Shown piece after piece: positions 8,814 to 16,365 of a DNA stretch of 21,591 nucleotides. Source of the DNA: Herminiimonas sp. (GTDB taxonomy: Bacteria; Pseudomonadota; Gammaproteobacteria; Burkholderiales; Burkholderiaceae); the NCBI GenBank assembly GCA_014377155.1, contig JACMQD010000207.1, forward strand, positions 1 through 21,591, in the 5' to 3' direction. Made by a program: the position numbers and the translations under genes. Each line of letters starts with the position of its first letter. Positions within the stretch are counted from its first letter, which is position 1. The notes under the pieces are model-generated. The model ran no database searches. It was given only the letters and a program-made list of their open reading frames with translations, and had not been told where the DNA came from.

Positions 8814-9557
8814 ATGATAGGCGAAAACACAATCATTTCATTTGAATCCCCGTACGAGTTACGGGACCTTTGCATCGTAGAGGGAACAGCCGACAAACTT
8901 GTCGAGAATCCGAGCGACGAGCAGAAATTCAATGTACGCATGGTGAACTCGCAAGGTCGTCGAGAAGCGGCCAGCGTACTGATCAAGAAAATGTATTCCT
9001 GGCGCGGTTATACGCTGGAACAACCACTGGAAGGCACTGCACCGAACCGCATGACGCTGGTGAGCGACACTGCGGGCCACACAGTGGGCACGATGACGCT
9101 GTGCTTCGATACCGAAGTCGGATTGCCGGCCGATGAAAATTTCAAGGATCGGCTGGACCAGCTTCGCGCAGTAGGCTGTCAGCTGTGCGAACCGTCACGT
9201 CTGGCAATCGACACGCACGTGCCCAAACGCGTATTCGCATCGATGATCCATATTTCGTATATCTATGCGCATAATATCCATGGCTATACCGATTACATTA
9301 TCGAAGTCAATCCGCGCCACGCGATGTTCTACAAAAAGATGTTGGGTTTTCATGACTTCGGCGAGCAGCGGCTTTGCACACGGGTCAATGCCCCGGCAGT
9401 CCTGTTGCGGCTGGAACTGTCGCACATGAAACGACAGATCGAAAAATTCGGTGGCATGATGGAAAATCATGGCAGGGAAAAGTCGTTCTATCCCTATTTC
9501 TTTCCAGGTGTGGACGAGCCGGGTATTACGGACCGCCTGATCAAAGGCAGGAATTAA
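8814..9557 (+). CDS. FeeM-like long-chain N-acyl amino acid synthase (GNAT fold, PEP-CTERM associated)
   Basis: The 247-residue protein resembles the FeeM-type N-acyl amino acid synthases, GNAT-fold relatives of autoinducer synthases that move a long acyl chain from acyl carrier protein to an amino acid. A subgroup of such acyltransferases is confined to genomes with the PEP-CTERM/exosortase system. Diagnostic stretches are CEPSRLAID (125-133), YIIEVNPRHAMFYKKMLGF (161-179) and VNAPAVLLRLELSHMKRQI (191-209). The start is uncertain: ATG 8814 has GGAG at 8798-8801 with a long 12-nt spacer, while an in-frame GTG at 8796 has no clear ribosome binding site. It is the first gene of a tight set with the ThiF-like and nitroreductase genes (23 nt to the next). 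The amino acid and acyl chain used cannot be read from the sequence. Confidence 0.82.
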   Translation: MIGENTIISFESPYELRDLCIVEGTADKLVENPSDEQKFNVRMVNSQGRREAASVLIKKMYSWRGYTLEQPLEGTAPNRMTLVSDTAGHTVGTMTLCFDTEVGLPADENFKDRLDQLRAVGCQLCEPSRLAIDTHVPKRVFASMIHISYIYAHNIHGYTDYIIEVNPRHAMFYKKMLGFHDFGEQRLCTRVNAPAVLLRLELSHMKRQIEKFGGMMENHGREKSFYPYFFPGVDEPGITDRLIKGRN

Positions 9558-9580
9558 GCGGTTTCCATGGCCGCATCCCA

Positions 9581-10477
9581 ATGACAGAAAGTGACAGCAT
9601 GGACCAGCAGGCTTTTTCGTATGAACTGGCGTTTTCCCGCAATATCGGCTGGGTAACGCCGGCGGAACAGCGCACCTTGCGCGGCAAGCGCATCGCCATC
9701 GCGGGCATGGGCGGCGTCGGCGGCGTGCATTTGCTGACATTGGCGCGACTCGGCATCGGCGCCTTCAACATTGCCGATTTCGATACCTTCGACATCGTCA
9801 ACTTCAATCGTCAGGCGGGTGCTAGTGTGACGACGCTCGGCCAGCCGAAAGTGGACGTCATGGCGCGCATGGCGCGCGACATCAACCCGGAACTGGATAT
9901 CCGGTTGTTTCCGGACGGCGTGCAGGCCGATAACCTCGATGATTTTTTCAAGGATGTCGATTTGTATGTCGACGGCCTGGATTTCTTTGCGTTCGGCGCG
10001 CGCCAGGCGACTTTCGCCGCCTGCGCGCGGCTTGGCATCCCGGCCATTACCGCCGCGCCGCTCGGCATGGGCACCGCGCTGCTGACGTTCATGCCGGGCC
10101 GTATGACATTCGAAGAGTACTTCGGCTGGGGCGATTTGCCTGAAGTCGAAAAGGCGCTCCGGTTCCTGCTCGGCCTGGCGCCTGCCGGCTTGCACGGTCC
10201 CTACCTGGTCGATCCGTCGGCCATCAATTTCGAAGAACGGCGCGGTCCGTCGACCATCATGGGTTGCCAGTTATGTGCAGGCGTGGCCGCCACCGAAGCA
10301 TTGAAGGTCTTGCTCCGGCGCGGCGAGGTCCTGGCCGCGCCGCACGGCACCCATTTTGATGCCTTTCGCAACAAGTTCATCAAGACCCATCGCCCGGGGG
10401 GTAACAATCACTGGCGCCAAAAGCTCGCGCTGCGTATCGGACGCCGTCGCATGAGCGCGCCGAAGGCGGCGCCATGA
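9581..10477 (+). CDS. ThiF/MoeB/HesA (E1-like) adenylating enzyme
   Basis: The 298-residue protein has the E1-like fold, which adenylates a carboxylate using ATP. The nucleotide site GMGGVGG (42-48), Asp66/Asp68, NFNRQ (74-78), Lys90 and the DGLDFFAFGAR segment (131-141) retain the residues expected for adenylation. The two CxxC zinc pairs of MoeB are not complete: only CQLC (229-232) is seen. It has no ubiquitin-like partner, rhodanese domain or YcaO protein nearby. ATG 9581 is taken as the start; ATG 9599 is an alternative, and neither has a strong ribosome binding site. Its stop overlaps the next start as ATGA, suggesting translational coupling. ThiF plus nitroreductase domains are also found joined in single proteins of the mycobacterial Rv1355c type, which supports joint function. 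A likely substrate is the carboxyl group of the N-acyl amino acid, by inference only. Confidence 0.85.
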   Translation: MTESDSMDQQAFSYELAFSRNIGWVTPAEQRTLRGKRIAIAGMGGVGGVHLLTLARLGIGAFNIADFDTFDIVNFNRQAGASVTTLGQPKVDVMARMARDINPELDIRLFPDGVQADNLDDFFKDVDLYVDGLDFFAFGARQATFAACARLGIPAITAAPLGMGTALLTFMPGRMTFEEYFGWGDLPEVEKALRFLLGLAPAGLHGPYLVDPSAINFEERRGPSTIMGCQLCAGVAATEALKVLLRRGEVLAAPHGTHFDAFRNKFIKTHRPGGNNHWRQKLALRIGRRRMSAPKAAP

Positions 10478-11559
10478 GCGGCCGCGAGACTTTGCTGGCT
10501 ATTTTGGAACTGGCACGCTGGGCGCCGAGCGGCGACAACAGCCAGCCCTGGACCTTCCGCATCGCCGCCGACGACCGGATCGAGATCACCGGTACCGATC
10601 ATGCCGATACCGATGTCTATGATTTCGACGGTCGTCCGACTCTGCTCACGCTTGGTTTCCTGCTCGAGACAATGGCCATCGCCGCCAGCAAGTTCGGTGC
10701 GCGAATCGAATGGACCTATCGGCTCCAGGCGCCCCATGTTCATCGCATCGACGTGACGGTCACGCAAGCGGCGGGCATGGCACCTGATGCACTGTTGCCC
10801 TATGTCGAAATGCGTTCGGTCGAGCGTGGCCGCTATCGGTCTGATCCGCTTACCGCTGCGCAGCAGGAAAGCTTGCGCAGCGGGCTGGGCGACCGGTTGC
10901 AGGTGCGGTGGCTCGCGAGCCGCGCCGAAAAATGGCAGGCCAGCCGCGTCAATGCGCGTGCCACGCATATCCGCCTGAGTATTCCCGAAGCGTTCACCGT
11001 CCACCAGCGGATTCTGGACTGGAAGCGCGACGAAAGCCCGGATGGCGTGCCCGCAAAGGCGATCGGCCTGAGTCCGATGACGCTGGGTAGCATGCAATGG
11101 GTCATGCAAAAATGGGAACGTGCCCATTTCATGAATCGCTTTGCTGGCGGCACGATGGTGCCACGGCTGGAGATGGATCTAATGCCCGGCATGATGTGCG
11201 CTGCGCATTTCATGGTGTTCCAGCCATCGGGTGAAGCAACGCAGGGCTTGCCGCAACAGTTTCTTGAAAATGGGCGCGCTTTGCAACGGTTCTGGCTGAC
11301 TGCAAGCGCGCTCGGTCTGGTCATGCAGCCATCGCTGGCACCGCTGTGTTTTTCTTATTATGCACAGAAAAAGCAGCCTTTTACTGGCGACGCGACGATG
11401 CGCGCCAATGCGGTAGCGCTCGACGCAGAGCTCCAGATTTTGCAAAAACAGTTTAGTACAGACGAGCTGGTTTTCATGGGGCGCATCGGCGTGCCGACCA
11501 GTACCGGACGCCGCCCGCGTTCGATTCGCAAGCCGCTCTCCACGCTTTTGACAACTTAA
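10474..11559 (+). CDS. Large nitroreductase-fold flavoprotein
   Basis: The 361-residue protein has an FMN-binding nitroreductase N-terminus, RWAPSGDNSQPW (15-26), and a C-terminal flavin-site-like segment FMGRIGVPTSTGRRPR near residue 340. At 361 residues it is much longer than ordinary nitroreductases of about 200, and fits the large single-chain type where two half-domains build one flavin site, as in the mycobacterial Acg/Rv1355c group. Members act as reductases or dehydrogenases, or merely bind flavin. Its ATG overlaps the stop of the ThiF-like gene by 4 nt, so the two are almost certainly made together. In azole-forming pathways a related fold oxidises an azoline to an azole; whether that chemistry applies here is unknown. 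Confidence 0.85.
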   Translation: MSGRETLLAILELARWAPSGDNSQPWTFRIAADDRIEITGTDHADTDVYDFDGRPTLLTLGFLLETMAIAASKFGARIEWTYRLQAPHVHRIDVTVTQAAGMAPDALLPYVEMRSVERGRYRSDPLTAAQQESLRSGLGDRLQVRWLASRAEKWQASRVNARATHIRLSIPEAFTVHQRILDWKRDESPDGVPAKAIGLSPMTLGSMQWVMQKWERAHFMNRFAGGTMVPRLEMDLMPGMMCAAHFMVFQPSGEATQGLPQQFLENGRALQRFWLTASALGLVMQPSLAPLCFSYYAQKKQPFTGDATMRANAVALDAELQILQKQFSTDELVFMGRIGVPTSTGRRPRSIRKPLSTLLTT

Positions 11560-11566
11560 AATGAAA

Positions 11567-11586
11567 GATGCGCGACGACGCGCATC
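11567..11586 (+). terminator. Perfect hairpin just after the nitroreductase gene
   Basis: GATGCGCG (11567-11574), loop ACGA, and CGCGCATC (11579-11586) form an exact 8-bp stem starting 8 nt after the stop. There is no T-run on the plus strand after it, so it may be a Rho-assisted end point or an mRNA-stabilising hairpin. Confidence 0.42.
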
Positions 11587-11623
11587 GATGTTCCAGACCC
11601 TTTGACGAATTTTCGCAACAGCC

Positions 11624-11645
11624 CGGTCGGTAATCGGTCGGTAAT
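11624..11645 (+). repeat. Perfect 11-bp tandem repeat upstream of the flippase gene
   Basis: CGGTCGGTAAT occurs twice head to tail (11624-11634 and 11635-11645) with no mismatch. The 11-bp period is close to one turn of DNA, so two protein monomers could bind the same face. It lies about 180 nt before the flippase start. Confidence 0.6.
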
Positions 11646-11738
11646 TCGTGAAATTTGCGCGCAAATACCGCCCAAAGTTGGATGCCGCATAAATGCAGAA
11701 GGGAAATGGTGTCATAGTCACGCACCAGGTGCCGTGGT

Positions 11739-11748
11739 CCCTCGAGGG
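11739..11748. repeat. 10-bp palindrome CCCTCGAGGG
   Basis: Exact palindrome in the region before the flippase gene. It could be an operator, but a 10-bp palindrome can also arise by chance. Confidence 0.25.
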
Positions 11749-11826
11749 CGACGCGGTACCTGACAAAACGCGTCGACGTCTCAGCCTGTCGAAACTCATT
11801 TCAATCGTATATTTTTTCCACTAGTC

Positions 11827-13287
11827 ATGGCTCAACTGCGCCGGTCCATTTTCATCACGTTTTTTTCATCCAATGCGATGACTGCCGTGCAATTCGGGGT
11901 AACCTTGGTTCTGGCACGTCTGCTGACGCCGGCCGAGGTGGGTATTTTTTCCATTACGTCGGTTGTGATCGGCATCGCATCGGTGTTCCGCGATTTCGGG
12001 GTATCGAGCTATTTGCAAAGTGAACGCGTCCTCACGCCGGAAAAAATACGGGCCGCACTGGGCTTGCTGATCACGACCTCCTGGTTCCTGGCTGCGGCCC
12101 TTTTCTTTTCAAGCGATTTTATCGGCAGGTATTATGAGCAGCCTGCCATAGCTTCAGTGATGCGCGTGCTGACGATCAGTTTCGTCATGATCCCGTTCGC
12201 GTCATTCTTTCATGCGCTGCTAACGCGCGACATGGAAGCCGGCAAGCAAGCGATCGTCAATGCGGCGGGTACCTTTTCCTATGCTACGACCTGCATATTC
12301 CTGGCCTATCGCGGATATGGCACGATGTCCCTTGCCTGGGCCAACGTTGCCAATGTTTTCACGACAATCGTCATCTACTTTATTTTTCGCCCGCCTGGCA
12401 TCGCATTGATACCGTCACTGCGCGGCTGGCGCCACCCGGTCAATTTCGGTGCCGGCGCAATTTTGAGCAACCTTCTCAATCATACCTATGCCTCTATTCC
12501 CGACCTGGTATTGGGCAAGCTCAGCGGCCCACACAGCGTCGGCCTGTATAGCCGCGCCAACGGTTTGGTCGGTATCTTCCAGCAAATCGCCGGACCCACC
12601 ATGAATTACAACGCGTTGCCCTACATCGCCGCCAACCATCACGCAAAAACCCCGCTGGGGCCGATACTCTATAAGGCCACAAGCTATCTCACCGGATTTG
12701 CCTTGCCGGCGCTGGTAGGGACTGCAGTCTTCGCGAAAGAGATCATTCTGGTGCTGTATGGCGAAGCCTGGACCGAAGCAGCACCCCTTGTAAGCATTTT
12801 GTGCGCGTCCTACGGTCTTCGGATCGGCTACTCATTGTGCCAGCCCGCGATGACCGCCATCGGCAGACCGTATCTGTCGGCAATTTCGTCGGGTTCGGCA
12901 ATCATTGCACGTATCGCGCTCATCTCTCTGATGGGGGCACCCGATGTCATGACGTTTGCGATTGCTTTATTGATTGCAGACATTCTCTCTGCACCTGTGC
13001 CCGCACTTTTGATGTCGCGCTACTTGATGTTTACGGTGCGTCAGTCGATGGGGGCGCACCTGTCAAGTATCTTGGTGGCTATTGTTTGTGGCGCTGCCTG
13101 CATACTGCTTCAATTCGTGCTTCCCCCAACATGGCCACACATCCTGCGACTGTTGATCGTCGGCCTCGTTGGTAGTGCGACTTGGATTGCAAGTGTGCTG
13201 ATTTTCAAGCATCCGCTGCGTGTCGAACTAGTCGCAATGATTAAAAAAATCGTTCCGCGAAAATCTGTTGCGAATATCAAGAGCTGA
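11827..13287 (+). CDS. Polysaccharide/oligosaccharide flippase (Wzx/PST family, MATE-like)
   Basis: The 486-residue protein is hydrophobic along most of its length, with many membrane-spanning segments and few long polar stretches. The opening LRRSIFITFFSSNAMTAVQF and the following LARLLTPAEVGIFSI are typical of the lipopolysaccharide/exopolysaccharide flippase family, which moves lipid-linked oligosaccharides across the inner membrane. It fits an exopolysaccharide locus of the kind that accompanies PEP-CTERM systems. The ATG at 11827 has no Shine-Dalgarno sequence, and a TATATT lies only 13 nt upstream, so the transcript may have a very short leader. It is separated from the nitroreductase gene by 267 nt with a hairpin and repeats, and probably has its own promoter. 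The exact sugar substrate is unknown. Confidence 0.88.
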   Translation: MAQLRRSIFITFFSSNAMTAVQFGVTLVLARLLTPAEVGIFSITSVVIGIASVFRDFGVSSYLQSERVLTPEKIRAALGLLITTSWFLAAALFFSSDFIGRYYEQPAIASVMRVLTISFVMIPFASFFHALLTRDMEAGKQAIVNAAGTFSYATTCIFLAYRGYGTMSLAWANVANVFTTIVIYFIFRPPGIALIPSLRGWRHPVNFGAGAILSNLLNHTYASIPDLVLGKLSGPHSVGLYSRANGLVGIFQQIAGPTMNYNALPYIAANHHAKTPLGPILYKATSYLTGFALPALVGTAVFAKEIILVLYGEAWTEAAPLVSILCASYGLRIGYSLCQPAMTAIGRPYLSAISSGSAIIARIALISLMGAPDVMTFAIALLIADILSAPVPALLMSRYLMFTVRQSMGAHLSSILVAIVCGAACILLQFVLPPTWPHILRLLIVGLVGSATWIASVLIFKHPLRVELVAMIKKIVPRKSVANIKS

Positions 13288-13304
13288 AATCTACTGCCAG
13301 ATCG

Positions 13305-13330
13305 CTGTCGGCCTGTATGAGTACCGACAG
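13305..13330. terminator. Hairpin between convergent flippase and HTH genes
   Basis: CTGTCGG (13305-13311) and CCGACAG (13324-13330) form a 7-bp stem with a 12-nt loop, lying 17 nt after the flippase stop and 17 nt after the end of the convergent HTH gene. It could serve both genes; no T-run is present. Confidence 0.38.
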
Positions 13331-13347
13331 GGGTCTGAAACCAGTCG

Positions 13348-13665
13348 TTAATGCGCTGGCTTGCCTGAGTCGGGTTTCGGTGCGGTTGGATTACCGATCA
13401 AATAGCTGGCCCGATAGCTTTTGCGCCGGTCACCCATCAAGTCACGCAATTCGCGGATGCTGATGTCAGAAGACTCGTGCAGACGCATCAACAAAGAAGC
13501 ACCGATAGGCAAACGCTTGTGGCGGATTTTGCTGATCACGGGCGCAGAAACACCTAACGTGCGGCATAGCGCCGCGTCGTTATGCAAGCCCAGATGCGCT
13601 ATGACAGTATCGAGAAGCTTGTTCGGATCGTAAGAATGTTGCGCGATTTGTTCATGCTCGTTCAT
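13348..13665 (-). CDS. Small helix-turn-helix DNA-binding protein
   Basis: The 105-residue protein has a Cro/CI-type helix-turn-helix at about residues 29-53 (DAALCRTLGVSAPVISKIRH), followed by a helical segment IGASLLMRLHESSDISIRELRDLM and a basic, Pro-rich tail. The ATG at 13665 has GGAG 6 nt upstream and is preferred over a longer frame starting at 13707. Proteins of this type are widespread single-domain regulators in Burkholderiales; the targets are unknown. It faces the flippase gene tail to tail and lies downstream of the diiron-protein gene on the same strand, about 150 nt away. Confidence 0.75.
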   Translation of the reverse strand: MNEHEQIAQHSYDPNKLLDTVIAHLGLHNDAALCRTLGVSAPVISKIRHKRLPIGASLLMRLHESSDISIRELRDLMGDRRKSYRASYLIGNPTAPKPDSGKPAH

Positions 13666-13757
13666 GGTGGTCTCCAAAGCGTTCGCGTTCGATTGACCTT
13701 TGCCCATTTCGACAAAGCCACGGGGCCAAATACGGAATGATCTATTTCGTTCCAGAT

Positions 13758-13787
13758 CTCATATGCTGCCGATTCCTGATCTGACAA
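13758..13787 (-). promoter_or_regulatory. Possible promoter of the HTH gene
   Basis: On the minus strand, TTGTCA (13787-13782, 5 of 6) and TATGAG (13763-13758) are 18 nt apart, about 90 nt upstream of the ATG at 13665. Predicted by eye. Confidence 0.28.
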
Positions 13788-13813
13788 GACTTAACGCTAA
13801 TTTCGTGTCCTTA

Positions 13814-15301
13814 TCAGCCGAGAAGTTTGATGAACACCCGCGTGGCCATCAAACCGGCGGCAGTATGATGCGCTGTCGGCGACATCAGAGGGATGATCGT
13901 ATTCATCGCGTCGTTTTTGTTGCCCGGCAGTGCGATTTCTTGTTCTAGCAAACGCAGGTCCGCACCGAAGCCCTGACGGCCCTCTTCGTCCCCAGCGAAG
14001 CGATGACGCACCATGCCGCGCATCGGACCGGATCGCTCGATATTTTGCGCGGCGGGACTCGAGGTATCGAGCGCACGCTGTTGTGCGCGAAACGATGGCA
14101 CACGTGGCGCCAGGTGACCAGCGCGATTTTCCTGAGCCAAAGCGGCGGGCATGGACCATATCCAGTCTTGCAGAACCTGCTGTTCATAGGAGCTGAATAC
14201 GCCGAACATCTCAGCACGCTCACTCTGAATCAATCGCCAGAAACGGCTGTTTTCAGGCGCTTCACCACGCTTGATCCAACCCGTACTCTCAAGGCTCTTC
14301 AAAAACGCCGGTATTTGTCGTGGCTGTGACAACCAGTCGTTGACCGTGCGACCACCTACCCGGCAGTAGTCCGAATGCATGTTCTGACCGGCAACACTTT
14401 TTGTGCGGAGAATATCGACCAGTTCGGCTTCCAGATCGAATTCGGCAATGATCGACGTCGTATTCGCGCCGAGATCATTGAGCCGATAGCCGTCGATTAC
14501 CCGGTGGTAGAAACTGGCAGCGTCGCCCACGCGCGGCATCAAGTGCTCCAGGCCTTGCAGCGCTTTCATCGCATGTCCGGTCGCCGCATTATCGACCGTT
14601 ACATGCAACGTGAAATAATACGGATCGATACCCAGTTCGTTAAGTTCATAGGACGTGATCAGCAAATGCAAGGGCAGTTGTTCGTAGCCGAGGTTATAGC
14701 CGATCAGCTCAGGTAAAAAATGGTCGGCGTCAAAGGCGAGAGACAGCTGAATTGCACCTTGGGTAAAATGCACATCATCGATGTCGCGCCACTGGTCGCA
14801 GCCGTGCAGCGCAAGCAGATTTTTGTACAAGACCACGTGGTTCTTGCCTGGCACGCCATTGCCCAGTTCTTCAAGATAGATCTGGATCAGCGGACGGAAC
14901 TCGGGGGCGTGCCAGCGTGCCAATGTGCCATATAGCCACGAGCCGTCGACGAGCTTTGTCGGCGCAGCCATCTTGAGGAAATATAAGGCGTGTGCCTTAT
15001 TCTGAAAATAGCGGCGCGGCGCGCCCGCCTTGCGCTCGCCAAGATAGTCCCGGTATTGTTGACCGACCTGTTCGGTACGTAACGCAATCCAGTCAGCGAT
15101 GGCGTCGATATCCTCGGGCAATTCGACCGTAAGGACACGGGCAGCAGCCAGTTGACGCGACAGGAATTCACGCGCAATGGACAGATCTGATTTGGCAGGC
15201 GCGCGTTTTTCGAGTGCGAAGTAAAGATCTTTGGCGGTCGCGTCGCAGGATGATTTGGTGGTGGTGTAATCTGGTACGAATGCCTGAGCAAGATTCGACA
15301 T
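13814..15301 (-). CDS. Haem-oxygenase-like iron-containing redox enzyme, long form
   Basis: The 495-residue protein resembles the haem-oxygenase-like diiron oxidase/oxygenase superfamily (iron-containing redox enzymes). Candidate metal ligands fall in the expected order: Glu144/Glu145 in YLEELGNG, His155 in KNHVVLY, Glu219 in SYELNELG, and His233, Asp237 and His243 in TLHVTVDNAATGHAM. Family members oxidise small acids, amines or nitrogen groups, but the substrate cannot be predicted here. About 250 residues after the metal region have no recognisable domain, making the protein about twice the length of minimal members; part of this tail (about residues 395-460) is polar and looks unstructured. 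ATG at 15301 has AGGAA 6-7 nt upstream. It seems to be transcribed alone or with the HTH gene. Confidence 0.72.
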   Translation of the reverse strand: MSNLAQAFVPDYTTTKSSCDATAKDLYFALEKRAPAKSDLSIAREFLSRQLAAARVLTVELPEDIDAIADWIALRTEQVGQQYRDYLGERKAGAPRRYFQNKAHALYFLKMAAPTKLVDGSWLYGTLARWHAPEFRPLIQIYLEELGNGVPGKNHVVLYKNLLALHGCDQWRDIDDVHFTQGAIQLSLAFDADHFLPELIGYNLGYEQLPLHLLITSYELNELGIDPYYFTLHVTVDNAATGHAMKALQGLEHLMPRVGDAASFYHRVIDGYRLNDLGANTTSIIAEFDLEAELVDILRTKSVAGQNMHSDYCRVGGRTVNDWLSQPRQIPAFLKSLESTGWIKRGEAPENSRFWRLIQSERAEMFGVFSSYEQQVLQDWIWSMPAALAQENRAGHLAPRVPSFRAQQRALDTSSPAAQNIERSGPMRGMVRHRFAGDEEGRQGFGADLRLLEQEIALPGNKNDAMNTIIPLMSPTAHHTAAGLMATRVFIKLLG

Positions 15302-15552
15302 GATAAGTTCCTAATCTAAAACGCTGAAGGGCAAGCGTTGCGCATTAGCGGCGCGTCGGCTAAAACAAGCGAACGTGCATTATCGAAGAAGATCGGGCCA
15401 CGGCATATCGGTGCTCATGAGATCGTGGTGTAGGTGTATCCTTACATTGTGTCGCTGCACTTCGGTAACGTTAAATGGCCTGGCAGAGGCGCGGCATGGG
15501 AGGCAAATTTGCCATCAGTGCGTCCATGCCAGCTGTATATCTCATTCAAGGG

Positions 15553-15577
15553 CTGGCGGCGCGAAACATGCCGCCAG
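15553..15577 (-). terminator. Hairpin downstream of the CBS gene
   Basis: CTGGCGGC (15553-15560) and GCCGCCAG (15570-15577) form an exact 8-bp GC-rich stem with a 9-nt loop. It begins 9 nt past the end of the minus-strand CBS-domain gene. No clear T-run follows. Confidence 0.45.
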
Positions 15578-15586
15578 TGTCGTCAC

Positions 15587-16021
15587 TTAATGTGCGGCGC
15601 CATTTTGGGATGTAGGTTCCGAAATGGCTGATAATGCTTCGCCAACAGACTGCGTATCGTCGGTGTTGGCAATGTCGCCCAGTGCCACGATGCCCACTAG
15701 CCGCTTGTCCTTGTTGATCACTGGCAAACGTCGTACCTGAAGTTCGCCCATATTACGCGCGACTTCGTCGACATCGTCTTCTTCATAGCAGTATTTGACT
15801 TCTTCCGACATCACGTCGCGCACTTTTGCCGTACCGTCCTTGCCCTTCGCAAGGCCACGCACGACGATGTCGCGATCGGTAATCATGCCGACCAGCCGGT
15901 CGTTTTCACCAACCGGCAAGGAGCCGCAATCGTTATCGGCCATCAGCTTCGCTGCCTCGCCGATACTTTGATCCGGATTGACGATAAGAACGTCGCGTGT
16001 CATTACCTCGGTTACTTGCAT
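15587..16021 (-). CDS. Two-CBS-domain protein
   Basis: The 144-residue protein is made of two CBS domains in tandem: VMTRDVLIVNPDQSIGEAAKLM through MITDRDIVVRGL, then VMSEEVKYCYEEDDVDEVARNM through VGIVALGDIA. Such pairs form a Bateman module that binds adenosine nucleotides or related ligands and acts as an energy sensor, usually in the cytoplasm. The ATG at 16021 has AGGAGA 6 nt upstream, so the longer open frame to 16207 is rejected. There is no attached effector domain, so it must act on a partner or on its own. Single genes of this kind are common in Burkholderiales. Confidence 0.88.
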   Translation of the reverse strand: MQVTEVMTRDVLIVNPDQSIGEAAKLMADNDCGSLPVGENDRLVGMITDRDIVVRGLAKGKDGTAKVRDVMSEEVKYCYEEDDVDEVARNMGELQVRRLPVINKDKRLVGIVALGDIANTDDTQSVGEALSAISEPTSQNGAAH

Positions 16022-16365
16022 GGTGTATCTCCTATTGATCATTGAAGGCGACAGAGCGTCTGATGTCAGGCGATCTGTCCGATTGTCAATATACGGTCGA
16101 GCTGCATACCGATCTTCCTTCAGTCTGAATCGATCTGCCTTGTGTGTCTGTGTGTACGGCCACATACATGCAATACATTGTCCGGGCTTCAATGCAAATT
16201 CATGCACAGAATTTTAAAAAAAATGCCGTGGAAGCCGGTAATTCGGAGAACTTTACGTTGTATATCCTACACGCTCGACTGCCACCGAACGTCAGCGTCG
16301 ATGACGCATTTGAGTCAGATCAATTATTTTGCACCGCCTTGGGGAGCAAGGCAGCAAAAACCTCT
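16022..16365. other. 344-nt stretch without a supported gene
   Basis: It lies between the CBS gene start and the end of the 94-residue gene, and must hold the CBS promoter. A perfect TTGACA is present on the minus strand (16089-16084), but no good -10 follows at 16-18 nt. A short GT-rich run (TGTGTGTCTGTGTGT, about 16141-16155) and an A-run near 16213 are the only other visible features. A plus-strand frame from 16144 overlaps the next gene antisense and lacks a ribosome binding site. Confidence 0.4.

Noticed and set aside
10408..11127. Minus-strand frame opposite the nitroreductase gene
   Set aside because: Shadow of a well-supported gene, with no domain.
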